A stretch of DNA of 64,000 nucleotides from CAYQUC01 sp964514215 (GCA_964514215.1 CAZEPW010000006.1:33290-97289); one strand, 5' to 3'. Positions 11,337-22,535 are shown, counted from the stretch's first letter. Program-made: numbers and translations. Notes: a model not told the origin generated them from the letters alone.

Positions 11337-12479
11337 ATGAATATAAACAACATCTTTACTTATGTGTTCAAATCAGTAATTCTCGGCCTCGCAATTGCTT
11401 TTCTGGTGATAACCTTCATTCCCTCAATAACAAAAAATTCTAATGGCAGCAAAATATCATCTCATGCCGATATCCAATCAAACAACACAAGCCCTGTTGT
11501 TAATTCATATGCCAATGCTGTTGAAATTGCGGCACCAGCAGTTGTTAATATTTCAACCCAGACACTCGTCACGAATCAAAAGTACCGAATAAGCAAAGAT
11601 CCGTTCATGCAACATTTGTTTGAACAATTATTTAGTGAACCTCGAACACGTTTAGAGAAAAGTTTAGGCTCTGGTGTGATTGTAAGCCATGATGGAATTA
11701 TATTAACCAATTATCATGTTATTAAAAATGCAAGCAAAATCGAAGTTGCTATTAATGATGGTCAAGTGACATTAGCCAGTATTATTGGCATTGATCCTGA
11801 CACTGATATTGCTGTTTTAAAAGTACCTCTCACAAACCTATCAAATATAAAGTTTGCAAATTCAATTGAAAGCCGTGTGGGTGATGTTGTGTTGGCTATT
11901 GGAAATCCATTTGGCGTAGGACAAACTGTCACATCTGGAATTATCAGTGGCACCGGCCGAAACATGTTAGGTATAAATACCTTTGAAGATTTTATACAAA
12001 CCGATGCCGCCATTAACCCCGGTAATTCTGGTGGCGCACTAATCAATCCTGTTGGAGAATTAGTTGGAATTAATACTGCAATTATTTCTCGTAGTGGTGG
12101 CTCTCAAGGAATTGGTTTCGCTATACCAACCAACCTCGCTAAAACTGTTATGCAGCAAATATTAAAACAGGGTTATGTTACTCGTGGTTGGATAGGCATT
12201 GTCATCCAAGAAATAACAACGAAACTTGCCGTAGCCCTAAACCTATCTAAAATTTCGGGTGTTATTATTAGTAAAGTATTAATCGATGGGCCCGCACATA
12301 AAGCAGGATTATTACCTAAAGATGTCATTATTAAAATAAATAATACAAAAATTTATAATAAAAGAATGGCATTAAATGCCATCAGTAAAGTAACACCAAG
12401 TGAAAAAATGTTACTCACCGTGATTAGAAACAACGAAGAAAAAGTACTCTCCGTTGTCGCCGATCAAAGACCACCGTAA
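11337..12479 (+). CDS. Periplasmic serine protease of the AlgW/DegS type
   Basis: The 380-residue product is membrane-anchored (hydrophobic helix about 10-30) with a trypsin-like domain and one PDZ domain, the AlgW/DegS layout, rather than DegP with two PDZ domains. The catalytic triad is complete: His127 in TNYHVI, Asp157 in DTDIAVLK, Ser231 in NPGNSGGA. The PDZ domain spans about 285-375. By family, it senses misfolded outer-membrane proteins and cleaves anti-sigma factor RseA/MucA, starting the sigma-E response. No anti-sigma gene is present in the window, so the target is inferred. Confidence 0.92.
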   Translation: MNINNIFTYVFKSVILGLAIAFLVITFIPSITKNSNGSKISSHADIQSNNTSPVVNSYANAVEIAAPAVVNISTQTLVTNQKYRISKDPFMQHLFEQLFSEPRTRLEKSLGSGVIVSHDGIILTNYHVIKNASKIEVAINDGQVTLASIIGIDPDTDIAVLKVPLTNLSNIKFANSIESRVGDVVLAIGNPFGVGQTVTSGIISGTGRNMLGINTFEDFIQTDAAINPGNSGGALINPVGELVGINTAIISRSGGSQGIGFAIPTNLAKTVMQQILKQGYVTRGWIGIVIQEITTKLAVALNLSKISGVIISKVLIDGPAHKAGLLPKDVIIKINNTKIYNKRMALNAISKVTPSEKMLLTVIRNNEEKVLSVVADQRPP

Positions 12480-12502
12480 AAAAATGATATAAAGAATATG
12501 AT

Positions 12503-12979
12503 CTAACGTAATTCGCGAATTTTTCTTAGTAAATCAATCGCATAATTAACTTCATAGGTTGACATGACTCCTTCTAAATCGCGCAAGGTTTTGGTTGCAC
12601 CGGGATAACCATTTGTTAATGATAAAGCCGTCCAAACATAAGCTTGAATATCATCTTTTTCAACGCCATCACCTTGTTCAAACATTTTTCCAAGACGATA
12701 TTGATCTTCTGGATTTTGTGTTCCAATGACTTTAGTAAAAAGTCTATGAATTTCATCTCGTTGACGATCTCGACGTAAGGCGTTGAGTTGTGTTGTCGTT
12801 AGAAGTTGCTTTTCAGCTATTGGATTTTTATCAGTTTGTTTTTCTTGTGATGAACTTAACTGATCATCTTTAATTTCTTTGTCATGCTTCCCTTCATGCG
12901 CTAAAACAACTAAATTAGCATTGATAATCAATAATAAGTTAAAAATAATTAGTTTACTTAACACACCCATGTTACTCAT
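12503..12979 (-). CDS. Secreted protein with a Sel1-type repeat, function unknown
   Basis: The 158-residue product has a signal peptide (LIIFNLLLIINANLVVLAHEG), then a Lys/Glu/Gln-rich polar stretch (about 28-60) and one or two Sel1-like helical repeats: QYRLGKMFEQGDGVEKDDIQAYVWTALSL contains the G-x-GV-x-D-x-x-A-Y-x-W pattern. Sel1 repeats generally mediate protein contacts. It is convergent with the AlgW/DegS-type gene, 23 nt away, and stands alone. I do not recognise an orthologue; a periplasmic scaffold role is only a guess. Confidence 0.7.
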   Translation of the reverse strand: MSNMGVLSKLIIFNLLLIINANLVVLAHEGKHDKEIKDDQLSSSQEKQTDKNPIAEKQLLTTTQLNALRRDRQRDEIHRLFTKVIGTQNPEDQYRLGKMFEQGDGVEKDDIQAYVWTALSLTNGYPGATKTLRDLEGVMSTYEVNYAIDLLRKIRELR

Positions 12980-13195
12980 ACTACTCTCCCTGTTAATACA
13001 ATAGTAATGATTTTAAAATCATAAAATAAGTGTAACGTGTTTTTATACTAAAGGATATGTAATCACATAATTGAACAAAATACGTCCAAATCTGTTTATG
13101 ATTTACTAGCGAAAAAAATAAAAACATAAACAGTTTGTATATACTTTGCTGTTATTTCTAACTGTGTACTATTTCAATAAAAGCAAAATTAAAAA

Positions 13196-14521
13196 TTAAT
13201 TATCTTTGTTTTTTATTCTATATTCAGCAGATCGTGCATGAGCCGTTAAACCTTCACCTCGAGCTAATATTGAAGCTGTCTTGCCTAAGGTTGAAGCACC
13301 TTCAGCGGAACACATGATTAAACTACTTCTTTTTTGAAAATCATAAACACCAAGTGGTGAACTAAATCGTGCCGTTCGAGATGTTGGCAGTACGTGATTC
13401 GGACCGGCACAATAATCACCAATAACTTCAGCGGTGTAACGCCCCATAAATATCGCACCAGCATGTTTTATTTGTTTTGCTACTTGTTCAGCATTATCAA
13501 CCGATAATTCTAAATGTTCTGGCGCAATATAATTTGCAACTTCGACAGCGTTTGATAAATCAGGAACATGAATAAATAATGCTCGGCCTTGTAACGATGC
13601 TTCAATTATTTCCTTGCGTTCCATTGTTGGTAATAATTTATCAATACTGACACGAACTTGTTGCAGAAATTTAGCATCTTGTGAAATCAATATAGACTGA
13701 GCATCTTCGTCATGCTCGGCTTGAGAAAATAAATCCATCGCAATCCAATCAGGATTTGTTTTACCATCACAAACCACAAGTATCTCTGATGGTCCTGCGA
13801 TCATGTCGATGCCAACACTGCCAAATACCATCGACTTTGCAGTCGCAACATAGATATTGCCCGGACCGACTATTTTATCAACTCGTGGTATTGATTCCGT
13901 GCCATACGCGAGGGCGGCAACGGCTTGCGCACCACCAATAGAATAAACCGCCGTCACGCCAACAAGAAATGCCGCAGCAAACACCAGTTCATTCACGTCA
14001 CCATTTGGCGTTGGTACTACCATTATAATATCACTAACACCCGCTACTATTGCTGGTATTGCATTCATGATAACCGATGAGGGATATGCTGCTTTACCAC
14101 CGGGAACATACAGACCAACTTTGTCAATGGCGGTAACTTGTTGTCCTAAGACTGTGCCATCGGCTTCAGTATAAGACCACGATTCCATTTTTTGGTGTTC
14201 ATGATAGGACCGCACACGTGCAATTGCCGTTTTTAGTGCTTGTCGTTGTTCTGTTGTTATTGAATTATAGGCTTGCTCTAGCCTGGTAATATCAACCGTT
14301 AAATCATTTATACCACTCGTACTGCGTTTATCAAATTGATTGGTGTATGCAACTAATGCCGCATCACCATCACGGCGCACTGTCGAGAGTATCGAGCGCA
14401 CGGTAGTATTAACTTGTTCATTTGAAGATGATTCCCAGTTTAAAGAAGCATCAAGCTGGCTCCAAAAATCAGATTCACCATAAGATATACTTTTTATTTT
14501 AACGTTACTTTTAGTCGTCAT
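13196..14521 (-). CDS. hisD: Histidinol dehydrogenase
   Basis: HisD carries out the last two steps of histidine synthesis, oxidising L-histidinol to histidine with NAD+. The 441-residue product is of normal length and shows the family signature around [37 protein letters not shown] (Zn-site and catalytic region) and [25 protein letters not shown]. It overlaps the end of hisG by 11 nt, so hisG-hisD form an operon; hisC does not follow, and the remaining his genes must be elsewhere. Confidence 0.96.
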   Translation of the reverse strand: MTTKSNVKIKSISYGESDFWSQLDASLNWESSSNEQVNTTVRSILSTVRRDGDAALVAYTNQFDKRSTSGINDLTVDITRLEQAYNSITTEQRQALKTAIARVRSYHEHQKMESWSYTEADGTVLGQQVTAIDKVGLYVPGGKAAYPSSVIMNAIPAIVAGVSDIIMVVPTPNGDVNELVFAAAFLVGVTAVYSIGGAQAVAALAYGTESIPRVDKIVGPGNIYVATAKSMVFGSVGIDMIAGPSEILVVCDGKTNPDWIAMDLFSQAEHDEDAQSILISQDAKFLQQVRVSIDKLLPTMERKEIIEASLQGRALFIHVPDLSNAVEVANYIAPEHLELSVDNAEQVAKQIKHAGAIFMGRYTAEVIGDYCAGPNHVLPTSRTARFSSPLGVYDFQKRSSLIMCSAEGASTLGKTASILARGEGLTAHARSAEYRIKNKDN

Positions 14522-15179
14522 TTTTGTCTACCGCATCACTAATGAGATTAACTAAATTGGTAATCGCCTGATGTTTCATTTTCATTGATGCCTTGTTAAT
14601 GACTAGTCGTGAGCTAATATCACAGATATGTTCCAGTGGCACCAGTCCGTTAGCTTTTAGTGTGTTACCGGTATCAACAAGATCAACAATATAATCCGAT
14701 AAACCCACTATCGGTGCTAATTCCATTGAGCCATAGAGTTTAATTATTTCAACTTGCTTGCCTAGACTACCGTAATATTGCCGTGCAGATTTAACGTATT
14801 TCGTTGCTACTCGAAGCCGTCCGGGATGCTCGGTTATATTTTCTGGCCCGGCCACCATTAATTTACATTTTGCAATTTGCAAATCAAGTGGTTCATACAA
14901 ACCTTCGCCACCGTGTTCGATTAAAGTGTCTTTACCTGCAACACCAATATCTGCAGCACCATATTCGACATAGGTTGGTACATCAGTCGCTCTAATAACA
15001 ACAAGTTTAATATTGTCTACTGTTGTATCTAAGATTAACTTTCGAGTTGTCGCTAAATCATCAACTGGAACAATACCCGCGTGCGCTAATAACGGCAGTG
15101 TATCTTTTAATATGCGACCTTTGGAAACAGCAATGGTTATAGTATTATTTATATCACTCATGATCTCGGACTTAGTCAA
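14511..15179 (-). CDS. hisG: ATP phosphoribosyltransferase, short form (HisG-S)
   Basis: HisG catalyses the first committed step of histidine synthesis, joining ATP and PRPP. The 222-residue protein is the short form, lacking the C-terminal regulatory domain, which by family needs HisZ as partner for activity and feedback control. Seen motifs: [34 protein letters not shown] and [19 protein letters not shown] (the PRPP-binding loop). Position between murA and hisD is as in Pseudomonas. hisZ is not in the window. Confidence 0.95.
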   Translation of the reverse strand: MTKSEIMSDINNTITIAVSKGRILKDTLPLLAHAGIVPVDDLATTRKLILDTTVDNIKLVVIRATDVPTYVEYGAADIGVAGKDTLIEHGGEGLYEPLDLQIAKCKLMVAGPENITEHPGRLRVATKYVKSARQYYGSLGKQVEIIKLYGSMELAPIVGLSDYIVDLVDTGNTLKANGLVPLEHICDISSRLVINKASMKMKHQAITNLVNLISDAVDKNDD

Positions 15180-15246
15180 TTTTAATTAAGGTAAATTATA
15201 TTTCCAAACAAGTATTTTCTCAAACTTATCGTTTTTGAAGTAATTG

Positions 15247-16527
<1,281 letters not shown>

Positions 16528-16645
16528 TTAGTTAATTTACAGATAGGAAATAAGTGATAGTGATCGATTCTATTCGAGTTAACAGAATTTAAATTGATCC
16601 CAAAGATAATTTATTTCTAATTGAGCGACAGATACTGAGTTTGAA

Positions 16646-16906
16646 CTATTGTACTTGTAACTTTTGTGCCGTTTTCCATTCTGATGGTGTGTATGTTTTA
16701 ATTGTTAAAGCATGAATAGCACCTGATGTTATATGCTCATTGACAGTGGCATAAATTAACTGTTGCTTCGCTACCATCGATTTATCTGCAAAAATTTCAC
16801 CAATCGCTCGCACTTCAAAATGGCCATTTTCTCCAGAAACAGAAATATCACATTCTGATAATTTGGCTTCTATTAACTGTTTAATTAAATCGGGTTCCAT
16901 TGACAC
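16646..16906 (-). CDS. ibaG: BolA-family protein IbaG
   Basis: This 86-residue protein has the BolA/IbaG fold, with IKQLIEAKLSECDISVSGENGHFEV at the N-terminus and the conserved HALTIKTYTPSEW at the C-terminus, including the His of the iron-sulfur-binding site used with monothiol glutaredoxins. By family it takes part in Fe-S cluster handling and envelope homeostasis. It lies between mlaB and murA, exactly where E. coli ibaG (yrbA) sits. Confidence 0.93.
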   Translation of the reverse strand: MSMEPDLIKQLIEAKLSECDISVSGENGHFEVRAIGEIFADKSMVAKQQLIYATVNEHITSGAIHALTIKTYTPSEWKTAQKLQVQ

Positions 16907-17007
16907 ACTCTTTATTGTTTAGATTCAAATATGGGCGACATTCTACCCGTTTTATCGTCTAATTTACACTTAATCAACAGCGAGATGCTATATAAGTCGA
17001 TTAGAAC

Positions 17008-17301
17008 TTAGTGGATGGGTAAAATATCCGATAAACCGCAGATATTCGCAATGGCCTTCATATTGACGGGCATATTGATGAATCGTAATTCATGATTGTT
17101 GTTATTGGCTTGACGTAGCCATTCTAATAATAATGCAATACCGGCACTATTGCTGTGAGATACAGCTTGTAAATTAATCGTAATACTCTCATTTTGTTGA
17201 TGACTGAATTCTTGTATTAAAAGTCCCGATACCGATTCAGCATCTAGCCGTCCACTGACATCATAATGATTATCACCTACTTTTTGCACTTGTGTTTTCA
17301 A
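17008..17301 (-). CDS. mlaB: Phospholipid transport STAS-domain protein MlaB
   Basis: MlaB is the cytoplasmic STAS-domain subunit that stabilises the MlaFEDB ABC transporter. The 97-residue product fits one STAS domain: NHYDVSGRLDAESVSGL, then NLQAVSHSNSAGIALLLEWLRQA, where the D-S-type segment of the anti-sigma-antagonist fold is recognisable. It follows mlaD by 11 nt. In E. coli mlaC lies between mlaD and mlaB; here there is no room for it. Confidence 0.9.
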   Translation of the reverse strand: MKTQVQKVGDNHYDVSGRLDAESVSGLLIQEFSHQQNESITINLQAVSHSNSAGIALLLEWLRQANNNNHELRFINMPVNMKAIANICGLSDILPIH

Positions 17302-17312
17302 TTTAATAGTCT

Positions 17313-17858
17313 CTATTTTTTGTCATCACCGGACATAAATTTTTCAGCAAACTGCCCAATGAGTTTTTCTAAAACCAACGACCCTTGAGTTTGTTTAATA
17401 ACCGAGCCTTGAGTTAAGATTGTTGCTTTACAATCACTGCTATCAGAAGTAACGACATTACCATCATCATCAATACTAATATCATCACAATCAGCCATAC
17501 CACTTCCGGGGATTAAACCAACATATTTTTCACCGAGTAAACCCGCAGTATAAATATTTGCTGCTGTTCCTGATGATGGTAAAGTATTATATTGTTTCTC
17601 TATTTCCATGCTAACAACGGCTTCAAATGTGACATTATCAAATGAAATATCGCTGACTCTGCCAATACGGACACCAGCCATCGTCACTGGTGAACGCACT
17701 TTCAAGCCACTAATATCTTCAAACTGTGCTGTGATAACATAACCACCATTGTCGGTAAAAGAACTAATGCTGCTCACTTTCATTGCCAACATTAATAATG
17801 AAGCAAATCCAAAAACAATAAAAATACCTACCCAAATTTCCGTTATTCGTGATGTCAT
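17313..17858 (-). CDS. mlaD: Phospholipid transport MCE-domain protein MlaD
   Basis: MlaD forms the periplasmic MCE hexamer of the inner-membrane Mla transporter and binds phospholipid. The 181-residue product has an N-terminal membrane helix (about 9-28) and an MCE domain: AQFEDISGLKVRSPVTMAGVRIGRVSDI and the GLLGEKYVGLIPGS segment. Length equals that of E. coli MlaD. It lies 7 nt after mlaE and 11 nt before mlaB. Confidence 0.96.
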   Translation of the reverse strand: MTSRITEIWVGIFIVFGFASLLMLAMKVSSISSFTDNGGYVITAQFEDISGLKVRSPVTMAGVRIGRVSDISFDNVTFEAVVSMEIEKQYNTLPSSGTAANIYTAGLLGEKYVGLIPGSGMADCDDISIDDDGNVVTSDSSDCKATILTQGSVIKQTQGSLVLEKLIGQFAEKFMSGDDKK

Positions 17859-17865
17859 TATTACT

Positions 17866-18657
17866 CTACCCTCCGAACATAAGTGCGGTTAAAATAAAAT
17901 CTAAGCCTAAAATTGCTAATGAAGAATTAACAACTGTGCGCGTCGTGGAACGACTAATACCTTCCGATGTTGGTATAGTATCGTAACCTTCAAATACAGC
18001 AATCCATGTCACTACAAATCCAAAAACAAAACTTTTCACAATACCATTTAATATATCGTCATAAATATCAACTTTCGCCTGCATTTGAGACCAATAAGCA
18101 CCGTCATCAACGCCCAGCAAACCAACGCCAACAAAATAGCCACCTAAGATTCCCATCGCACTAAACATGGCAGCCAACAATGGCATTGAAATAAATCCAG
18201 CAAGAAAACGCGGCGATAAAATTCGTCTAATAGGATCCACCGCCATCATTTCCATTGCCGACAATTGTTCAGTGGCTTTCATTAAACCAATTTCGGCCGT
18301 TAACGCCGAACCCGCTCGACCGGCAAATAATAACCCGGCAACGACGGGACCTAACTCTCTAACTAAGGAGAGAGATACCATCACACCAAGCGCTTCCTCT
18401 GCACCAAAATCCGATAAGGTATAATATCCTTGGTAACTCAAAACCATGCCAACAAAAAAACCCGCAACCACAATAATCACCAGCGACAACACACCCACTG
18501 AAAAAATTTGTTTGATAACCAGAGAAAACTTCTTAAATAAACTTGGAATACCAATGATGATATAAAATAATAAAATATTCGCTCGTCCCAAGCGAGCAAA
18601 AACACTTAAACCTCTATGTCCCGAATGCTGTAACCACTGAATCATCTCTGATATCAT
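17866..18657 (-). CDS. mlaE: Phospholipid transport permease MlaE
   Basis: MlaE is the inner-membrane permease of the Mla system. The 263-residue product has five to six hydrophobic helices and conserved segments [62 protein letters not shown] and [12 protein letters not shown]. It overlaps mlaF by 4 nt. The family signature around RELGP...GRAGSA...EIG is complete. Confidence 0.97.
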   Translation of the reverse strand: MISEMIQWLQHSGHRGLSVFARLGRANILLFYIIIGIPSLFKKFSLVIKQIFSVGVLSLVIIVVAGFFVGMVLSYQGYYTLSDFGAEEALGVMVSLSLVRELGPVVAGLLFAGRAGSALTAEIGLMKATEQLSAMEMMAVDPIRRILSPRFLAGFISMPLLAAMFSAMGILGGYFVGVGLLGVDDGAYWSQMQAKVDIYDDILNGIVKSFVFGFVVTWIAVFEGYDTIPTSEGISRSTTRTVVNSSLAILGLDFILTALMFGG

Positions 18658-19475
18658 TTACGAAGTCCTTGCAGTAATTCTTGTTGATATTCTTGTGCCG
18701 GAAAATGAAAAGGAACAGGGCCATCCGGTTTACCTTTTAAAAATTGTTGCGCCCATTCTGAATCAGATTGATCTAACATATCGGGTGTACCATGAGCGAC
18801 AACTTTTCCCTCTGATAATAAATAGATATAATCAGCAATATTTTTTGTTTCTTCAATATCGTGAGACACGATAACACTGGTTAAATTAAGTGCATCATTG
18901 AGATTTCGAATCAAGCTTACCACAACCCCCATTGATATCGGATCTTGTCCGGTAAATGGCTCATCATACATGATAATATCCGGATCTAACGCAATAGCTC
19001 TAGCTAATGCCACCCGCCTCGCCATACCACCGGATAATTCACTGGGCATTAAATCTTTAGCACCACGTAAACCAACAGCCTGTAATTTCATAAGAACCAA
19101 ATCTCGAATCATGCGTTCAGATAAATTAGTATGCTCTCTTAATGGGAATGCAACGTTATCAAAAACGGAGATATCCGTTAATAACGCACCATTTTGAAAT
19201 AACATGCCTAGTTTTTTTCTTAAATTATAAAGTTTAGCGCGACTAATCTGGTGCACAACCTCACCTTCAACAAGAACCGAACCTGAATCAGGCTGTAATT
19301 GGCCACCAATCAGTTTAAGTAACGTTGTTTTGCCCGTTCCACTTGGCCCCATAATCGCGGTTACCTTGCCTCGTTGAATATCCAAACTAACGCCATTAAA
19401 TATTGTCCGCTCACCGCGTTTAAATTTTAAATCACGTACTGAAATAAGAATATCGTTGTCTGTGTGGTCAAGCAT
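18654..19475 (-). CDS. mlaF: Phospholipid transport ATP-binding protein MlaF
   Basis: MlaF supplies ATP hydrolysis for MlaFEDB. The 273-residue product has Walker [10 protein letters not shown], the Q-loop [24 protein letters not shown] signature LSGGMARR, Walker [10 protein letters not shown] and the H-switch VSHD. The C-terminal extension after HGTPDML is the usual MlaF tail contacting MlaB and the partner subunit. It lies 16 nt after a DUF72-like gene, which therefore seems to open this operon. Confidence 0.97.
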   Translation of the reverse strand: MLDHTDNDILISVRDLKFKRGERTIFNGVSLDIQRGKVTAIMGPSGTGKTTLLKLIGGQLQPDSGSVLVEGEVVHQISRAKLYNLRKKLGMLFQNGALLTDISVFDNVAFPLREHTNLSERMIRDLVLMKLQAVGLRGAKDLMPSELSGGMARRVALARAIALDPDIIMYDEPFTGQDPISMGVVVSLIRNLNDALNLTSVIVSHDIEETKNIADYIYLLSEGKVVAHGTPDMLDQSDSEWAQQFLKGKPDGPVPFHFPAQEYQQELLQGLRK

Positions 19476-19491
19476 AAATCACCCTAAAAAA

Positions 19492-20244
19492 TTATAATAA
19501 ATCACTAATAACCAAAGCCGTATTCATTTGCTCATGATTTGGATTATCTGTACGAAAAATTAGCACATTCGTCGAACCTGCGCACTCTCCAAGCAAACTA
19601 TTTTCTACAATTTTGCGCATTTTCTTAGGTTCGGTATTCATTAGATCACATACGGTAAGATTAAAAACCGAAGTAAACTGTTCGGGATAATTTTGAATAA
19701 CATCGTTATAACGACACAAAGCGGTATTGGTTTTAGCCAAAATAGTCAAAATTTCCTCTGGAATCAAGTTAACTGAATCGATAACAGTTTTAGCCGTTTT
19801 AACCTCAACACAAAGATTCATCGTCTCAGCAATTTTTTGTAATAATTCATAAAAAAAATTCAATTTAGCTTGCGATAAATCGCAAAGATCAGAATTTGAA
19901 AATACCAACACCAGACCTAAGTTTCTCTCCCCGATAAAAGAAACTTTATCTAAAAAAGTCTGTACAGTATTTCGAATTTCATTATTCGTTCGAGTTTTAA
20001 AATCATCAACCGGAAATTCAAATAGTATCTGACAAGCCTCATCGCTATCCTCAATACCTTGTTTGAACATTTCAAAGTCTTGCTGTAACAACGGCCAAGG
20101 GATCATAATAACGGAATACTCATTAGCATAATACGCAAATTGCCATTCCATCGGCAAATCTTCAGGATAAAACGAATTATTCCAAGTTTTATGTTGCCAA
20201 CCATAAGAACCAATCCGAAGTTTATACTCGTTTGCCATAATCAT
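19492..20244 (-). CDS. Divergent DUF72 (YecE-like) protein
   Basis: The 250-residue product resembles the DUF72/YecE TIM-barrel family: RIGSYGWQHKTWNNSFYPEDLPMEWQFAYYANEYSVI parallels the family opening G-W-x-x-x-W-x-x-x-FYP...YYA. The usual next segment (v-Ei-n-tFY) is replaced by VIMIPWPL, and the C-terminal conserved parts are weak, so it is an outlier. Function of DUF72 is unknown. The gene stands 16 nt upstream of mlaF and probably heads the mla operon. The start could be the first or third codon (both ATG). Recognition rests mainly on the N-terminal motif. Confidence 0.6.
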   Translation of the reverse strand: MIMANEYKLRIGSYGWQHKTWNNSFYPEDLPMEWQFAYYANEYSVIMIPWPLLQQDFEMFKQGIEDSDEACQILFEFPVDDFKTRTNNEIRNTVQTFLDKVSFIGERNLGLVLVFSNSDLCDLSQAKLNFFYELLQKIAETMNLCVEVKTAKTVIDSVNLIPEEILTILAKTNTALCRYNDVIQNYPEQFTSVFNLTVCDLMNTEPKKMRKIVENSLLGECAGSTNVLIFRTDNPNHEQMNTALVISDLL

Positions 20245-20386
20245 CGTTAAAATCTACGTAAATTTGATATGTAGTATAATATAATAGTTAACTGAATCCA
20301 TGCTGAATGAGACTTTAAACTCTAGACCATCGATTTTATTGCCTTTGAAGGATATAATGTAGCAAGAGTCATGGCTAGGTGAATAT

Positions 20387-20572
20387 ATGGGTGATATCGT
20401 TCAATTTAAGAAAATCGCATTAAAAAAGAAACACAAAGGCAAAACATTGTGTAAAAGTGGTTTTCATCAATGGCAGGTAGTCAAAAGTAGTCCCTTTCAG
20501 GTGAAACTTGGAAAATTGCTAACGCAATACAATTGCACACGTTGTGGTGCAACTAAAACAGAAAAACGATAA
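20387..20572 (+). CDS. Small conserved zinc-ribbon protein
   Basis: This 61-residue basic protein begins MGDIVQFKKIALKKKHKGKTLC and has cysteines in KTLCKSGFHQW and NCTRCGATK, giving one CxxC knuckle plus Cys22 and His27 as likely further zinc ligands. I recall similar short proteins in other gammaproteobacteria, without known function. It is divergent from the DUF72-like gene and lies 24 nt upstream of mlaA, so it may share a transcript with mlaA. The reading frame, Cys pattern and position argue that it is real. Confidence 0.75.
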   Translation: MGDIVQFKKIALKKKHKGKTLCKSGFHQWQVVKSSPFQVKLGKLLTQYNCTRCGATKTEKR

Positions 20573-20596
20573 TATCGGATAGGTCTAATTTTCCCT

Positions 20597-21379
20597 ATGT
20601 ATAAATTTAAAAGTATAACGTTACTAATTTTAGTACAGTTTTTTGCGGCATGCGCATCCATAGAAGGACCATTAGACGAAAGTGATCCCTATGAGTCATA
20701 TAACCGCAGTATGAATAGTTTTAATGTTGGTGTTGATAATTATATATTAAAACCAGTTGCTCAAACCTATAAAACCTACACACCGAATCCGGTTCAATCG
20801 GGCATCAGTAATTTTTTTAGTAATTTAAACGATGTTACCGTCATGGCGAATGATCTGTTTCAATTTAAGCTCGTTCAAATGGCCGAAGACTTTTCACGTA
20901 TCATACTTAACACCACATTCGGAATTTTGGGTTTATTTGATGTTGCAACACCAATGGGCTTACCAAAACATGATGAAGATTTTGGACAAACCTTAGCAAC
21001 GTGGGGATACACCGACAGCGCGTATTTTATTCTGCCCGTTATTGGTCTTGGTGGTGGTACAATTCGAGATTCAATTGGCCTAACCATTGATGGTTTTTAT
21101 TTAAGCCCAACGGTTTTAATTGAAGATAACACCGCATATTGGAGCGCTATAGTTATTGCTAATATTGATAAACGTGCTAGCCTGTTAAATGCTTCAAAAG
21201 TACTGGAACAAGCCGCTCTTGATCCTTATGTTTTTAAACGAGAAGCCTATTTAGCCAATAGAAAATCACTTATTTATGATGGCAAACCGCCGATTGAGAA
21301 AATGATATTACCCAAGGACGATCTTGACCTCGATTTGGAATTAGAACTCGAGCTGGAACTGCAAAAACAGATTAACTAA
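20597..21379 (+). CDS. mlaA: Outer-membrane lipoprotein MlaA (VacJ)
   Basis: MlaA removes misplaced phospholipids from the outer leaflet of the outer membrane. The 260-residue lipoprotein has a signal peptide with lipobox FAAC (Cys19), then the MlaA core: DPYESYNRSMNSFNVGVDNYILKP, LNTTFGILGLFDVATPMGL, DFGQTLATWGY and YFILPVIGLGGGTIRDSIGL. The C-terminus ends in an unusual alternating acidic/Leu tail, (D/E-L)n, about 241-256. It is separate from the mlaFEDB operon, as in many genomes. Confidence 0.95.
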   Translation: MYKFKSITLLILVQFFAACASIEGPLDESDPYESYNRSMNSFNVGVDNYILKPVAQTYKTYTPNPVQSGISNFFSNLNDVTVMANDLFQFKLVQMAEDFSRIILNTTFGILGLFDVATPMGLPKHDEDFGQTLATWGYTDSAYFILPVIGLGGGTIRDSIGLTIDGFYLSPTVLIEDNTAYWSAIVIANIDKRASLLNASKVLEQAALDPYVFKREAYLANRKSLIYDGKPPIEKMILPKDDLDLDLELELELELQKQIN

Positions 21380-21436
21380 TAATTACAATATCACTTCAAC
21401 TTTTTTAACACAATTAACTTTATTAAAAATATTCCT

Positions 21437-22444
21437 ATGGATTTCACATTAGTATCAGCCATTACCGCAATTCTTTTTGGGCTTATCTTTCTTGTTTGGG
21501 GCGCCGATCGATTTGTTGATGGTGCATCGGGTATTGCTGCCAACATGGGAATATCGCCACTATTAATTGGGCTAACAATTGTTGGCTTTGGGACATCAGC
21601 TCCAGAAATTTTAGTGTCCATCGTATCGGCTTGGCAAGGTGCTCCCGGAATTGCCGTTGGCAATGCCATTGGCTCAAACATCACCAATATAGCGCTAGTT
21701 TTAGGCATCACCGCCATTATTGCTCCAATAACCATTCATTCCGACATTCTAAAACGTGAATATCCGGTTATGATTTTAGTCATGATTATTGGTTTACTAC
21801 TTATCATTGACGGTAATCTCAGTTTTATTGATGGCATAATTTTAATTGCTTGTTTACTCGCATTACTTATCTGGATTGTTAAGGTAGGCACAAAAAAGTA
21901 CCGTAATGAGCCATTACAAGATGAATTTGAACACCAAAACTATAAATTATCACAAGCTAAATCAATTATGTGGCTTATCATTGGTCTGATATCATTAATA
22001 GCCAGTTCAAAAGCCTTAGTCTGGGGCTCAGTGTTCATCGCAACAAAGCTAGGAATGAGTGAACTGTTAATCGGATTAACGATTATAGCCATTGGCACCA
22101 GCCTACCGGAGCTAGCCACCTCAGTAACCAGTGCCCTAAAAAATGAACACGAAATAGCGGTTGGCAATGTTATTGGCTCAAATATGTTTAATATTCTGGC
22201 AGTTCTAGGAATCCCCGGATTGTTAGCACCACACGAACTCGACCCATTTGTATTAGTGCGTGATTATCCGGTTATGTTGTTTTTAGGGGTACTTTTAGGA
22301 CTTCTAATGTGGTTTGGATTCAAACCCAGACAAAAAACAACATCCGATATAGCTGAAAATCAATGCATTACACGCTTTGAAGGCGGACTACTGTTAACAG
22401 GATATATTTGTTACATGATATTACTCTATATATACTCTAGTTAG
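21437..22444 (+). CDS. yrbG: Calcium/sodium antiporter, CaCA family (YrbG-like)
   Basis: The 335-residue inner-membrane protein has about ten hydrophobic helices and the two inverted CaCA alpha repeats: IGLTIVGFGTSAPEILVS (about 48-65) with AVGNAIGSNITNIALVLG, and IGLTIIAIGTSLPELATS with AVGNVIGSNMFNILAVLG. These carry the acidic and polar ion-binding residues of Na+/Ca2+ exchangers. In E. coli yrbG also precedes kdsD, so the position supports the call. The ion actually carried is not known from sequence. Confidence 0.94.
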   Translation: MDFTLVSAITAILFGLIFLVWGADRFVDGASGIAANMGISPLLIGLTIVGFGTSAPEILVSIVSAWQGAPGIAVGNAIGSNITNIALVLGITAIIAPITIHSDILKREYPVMILVMIIGLLLIIDGNLSFIDGIILIACLLALLIWIVKVGTKKYRNEPLQDEFEHQNYKLSQAKSIMWLIIGLISLIASSKALVWGSVFIATKLGMSELLIGLTIIAIGTSLPELATSVTSALKNEHEIAVGNVIGSNMFNILAVLGIPGLLAPHELDPFVLVRDYPVMLFLGVLLGLLMWFGFKPRQKTTSDIAENQCITRFEGGLLLTGYICYMILLYIYSS

Positions 22445-22535
22445 GATTTCCGATTACGGTATTCTGGTTAATATACGCACATTCGATTATTCACTAGAAT
22501 TAAGATTACATCATTTAAATTAATAAGACGTTATT

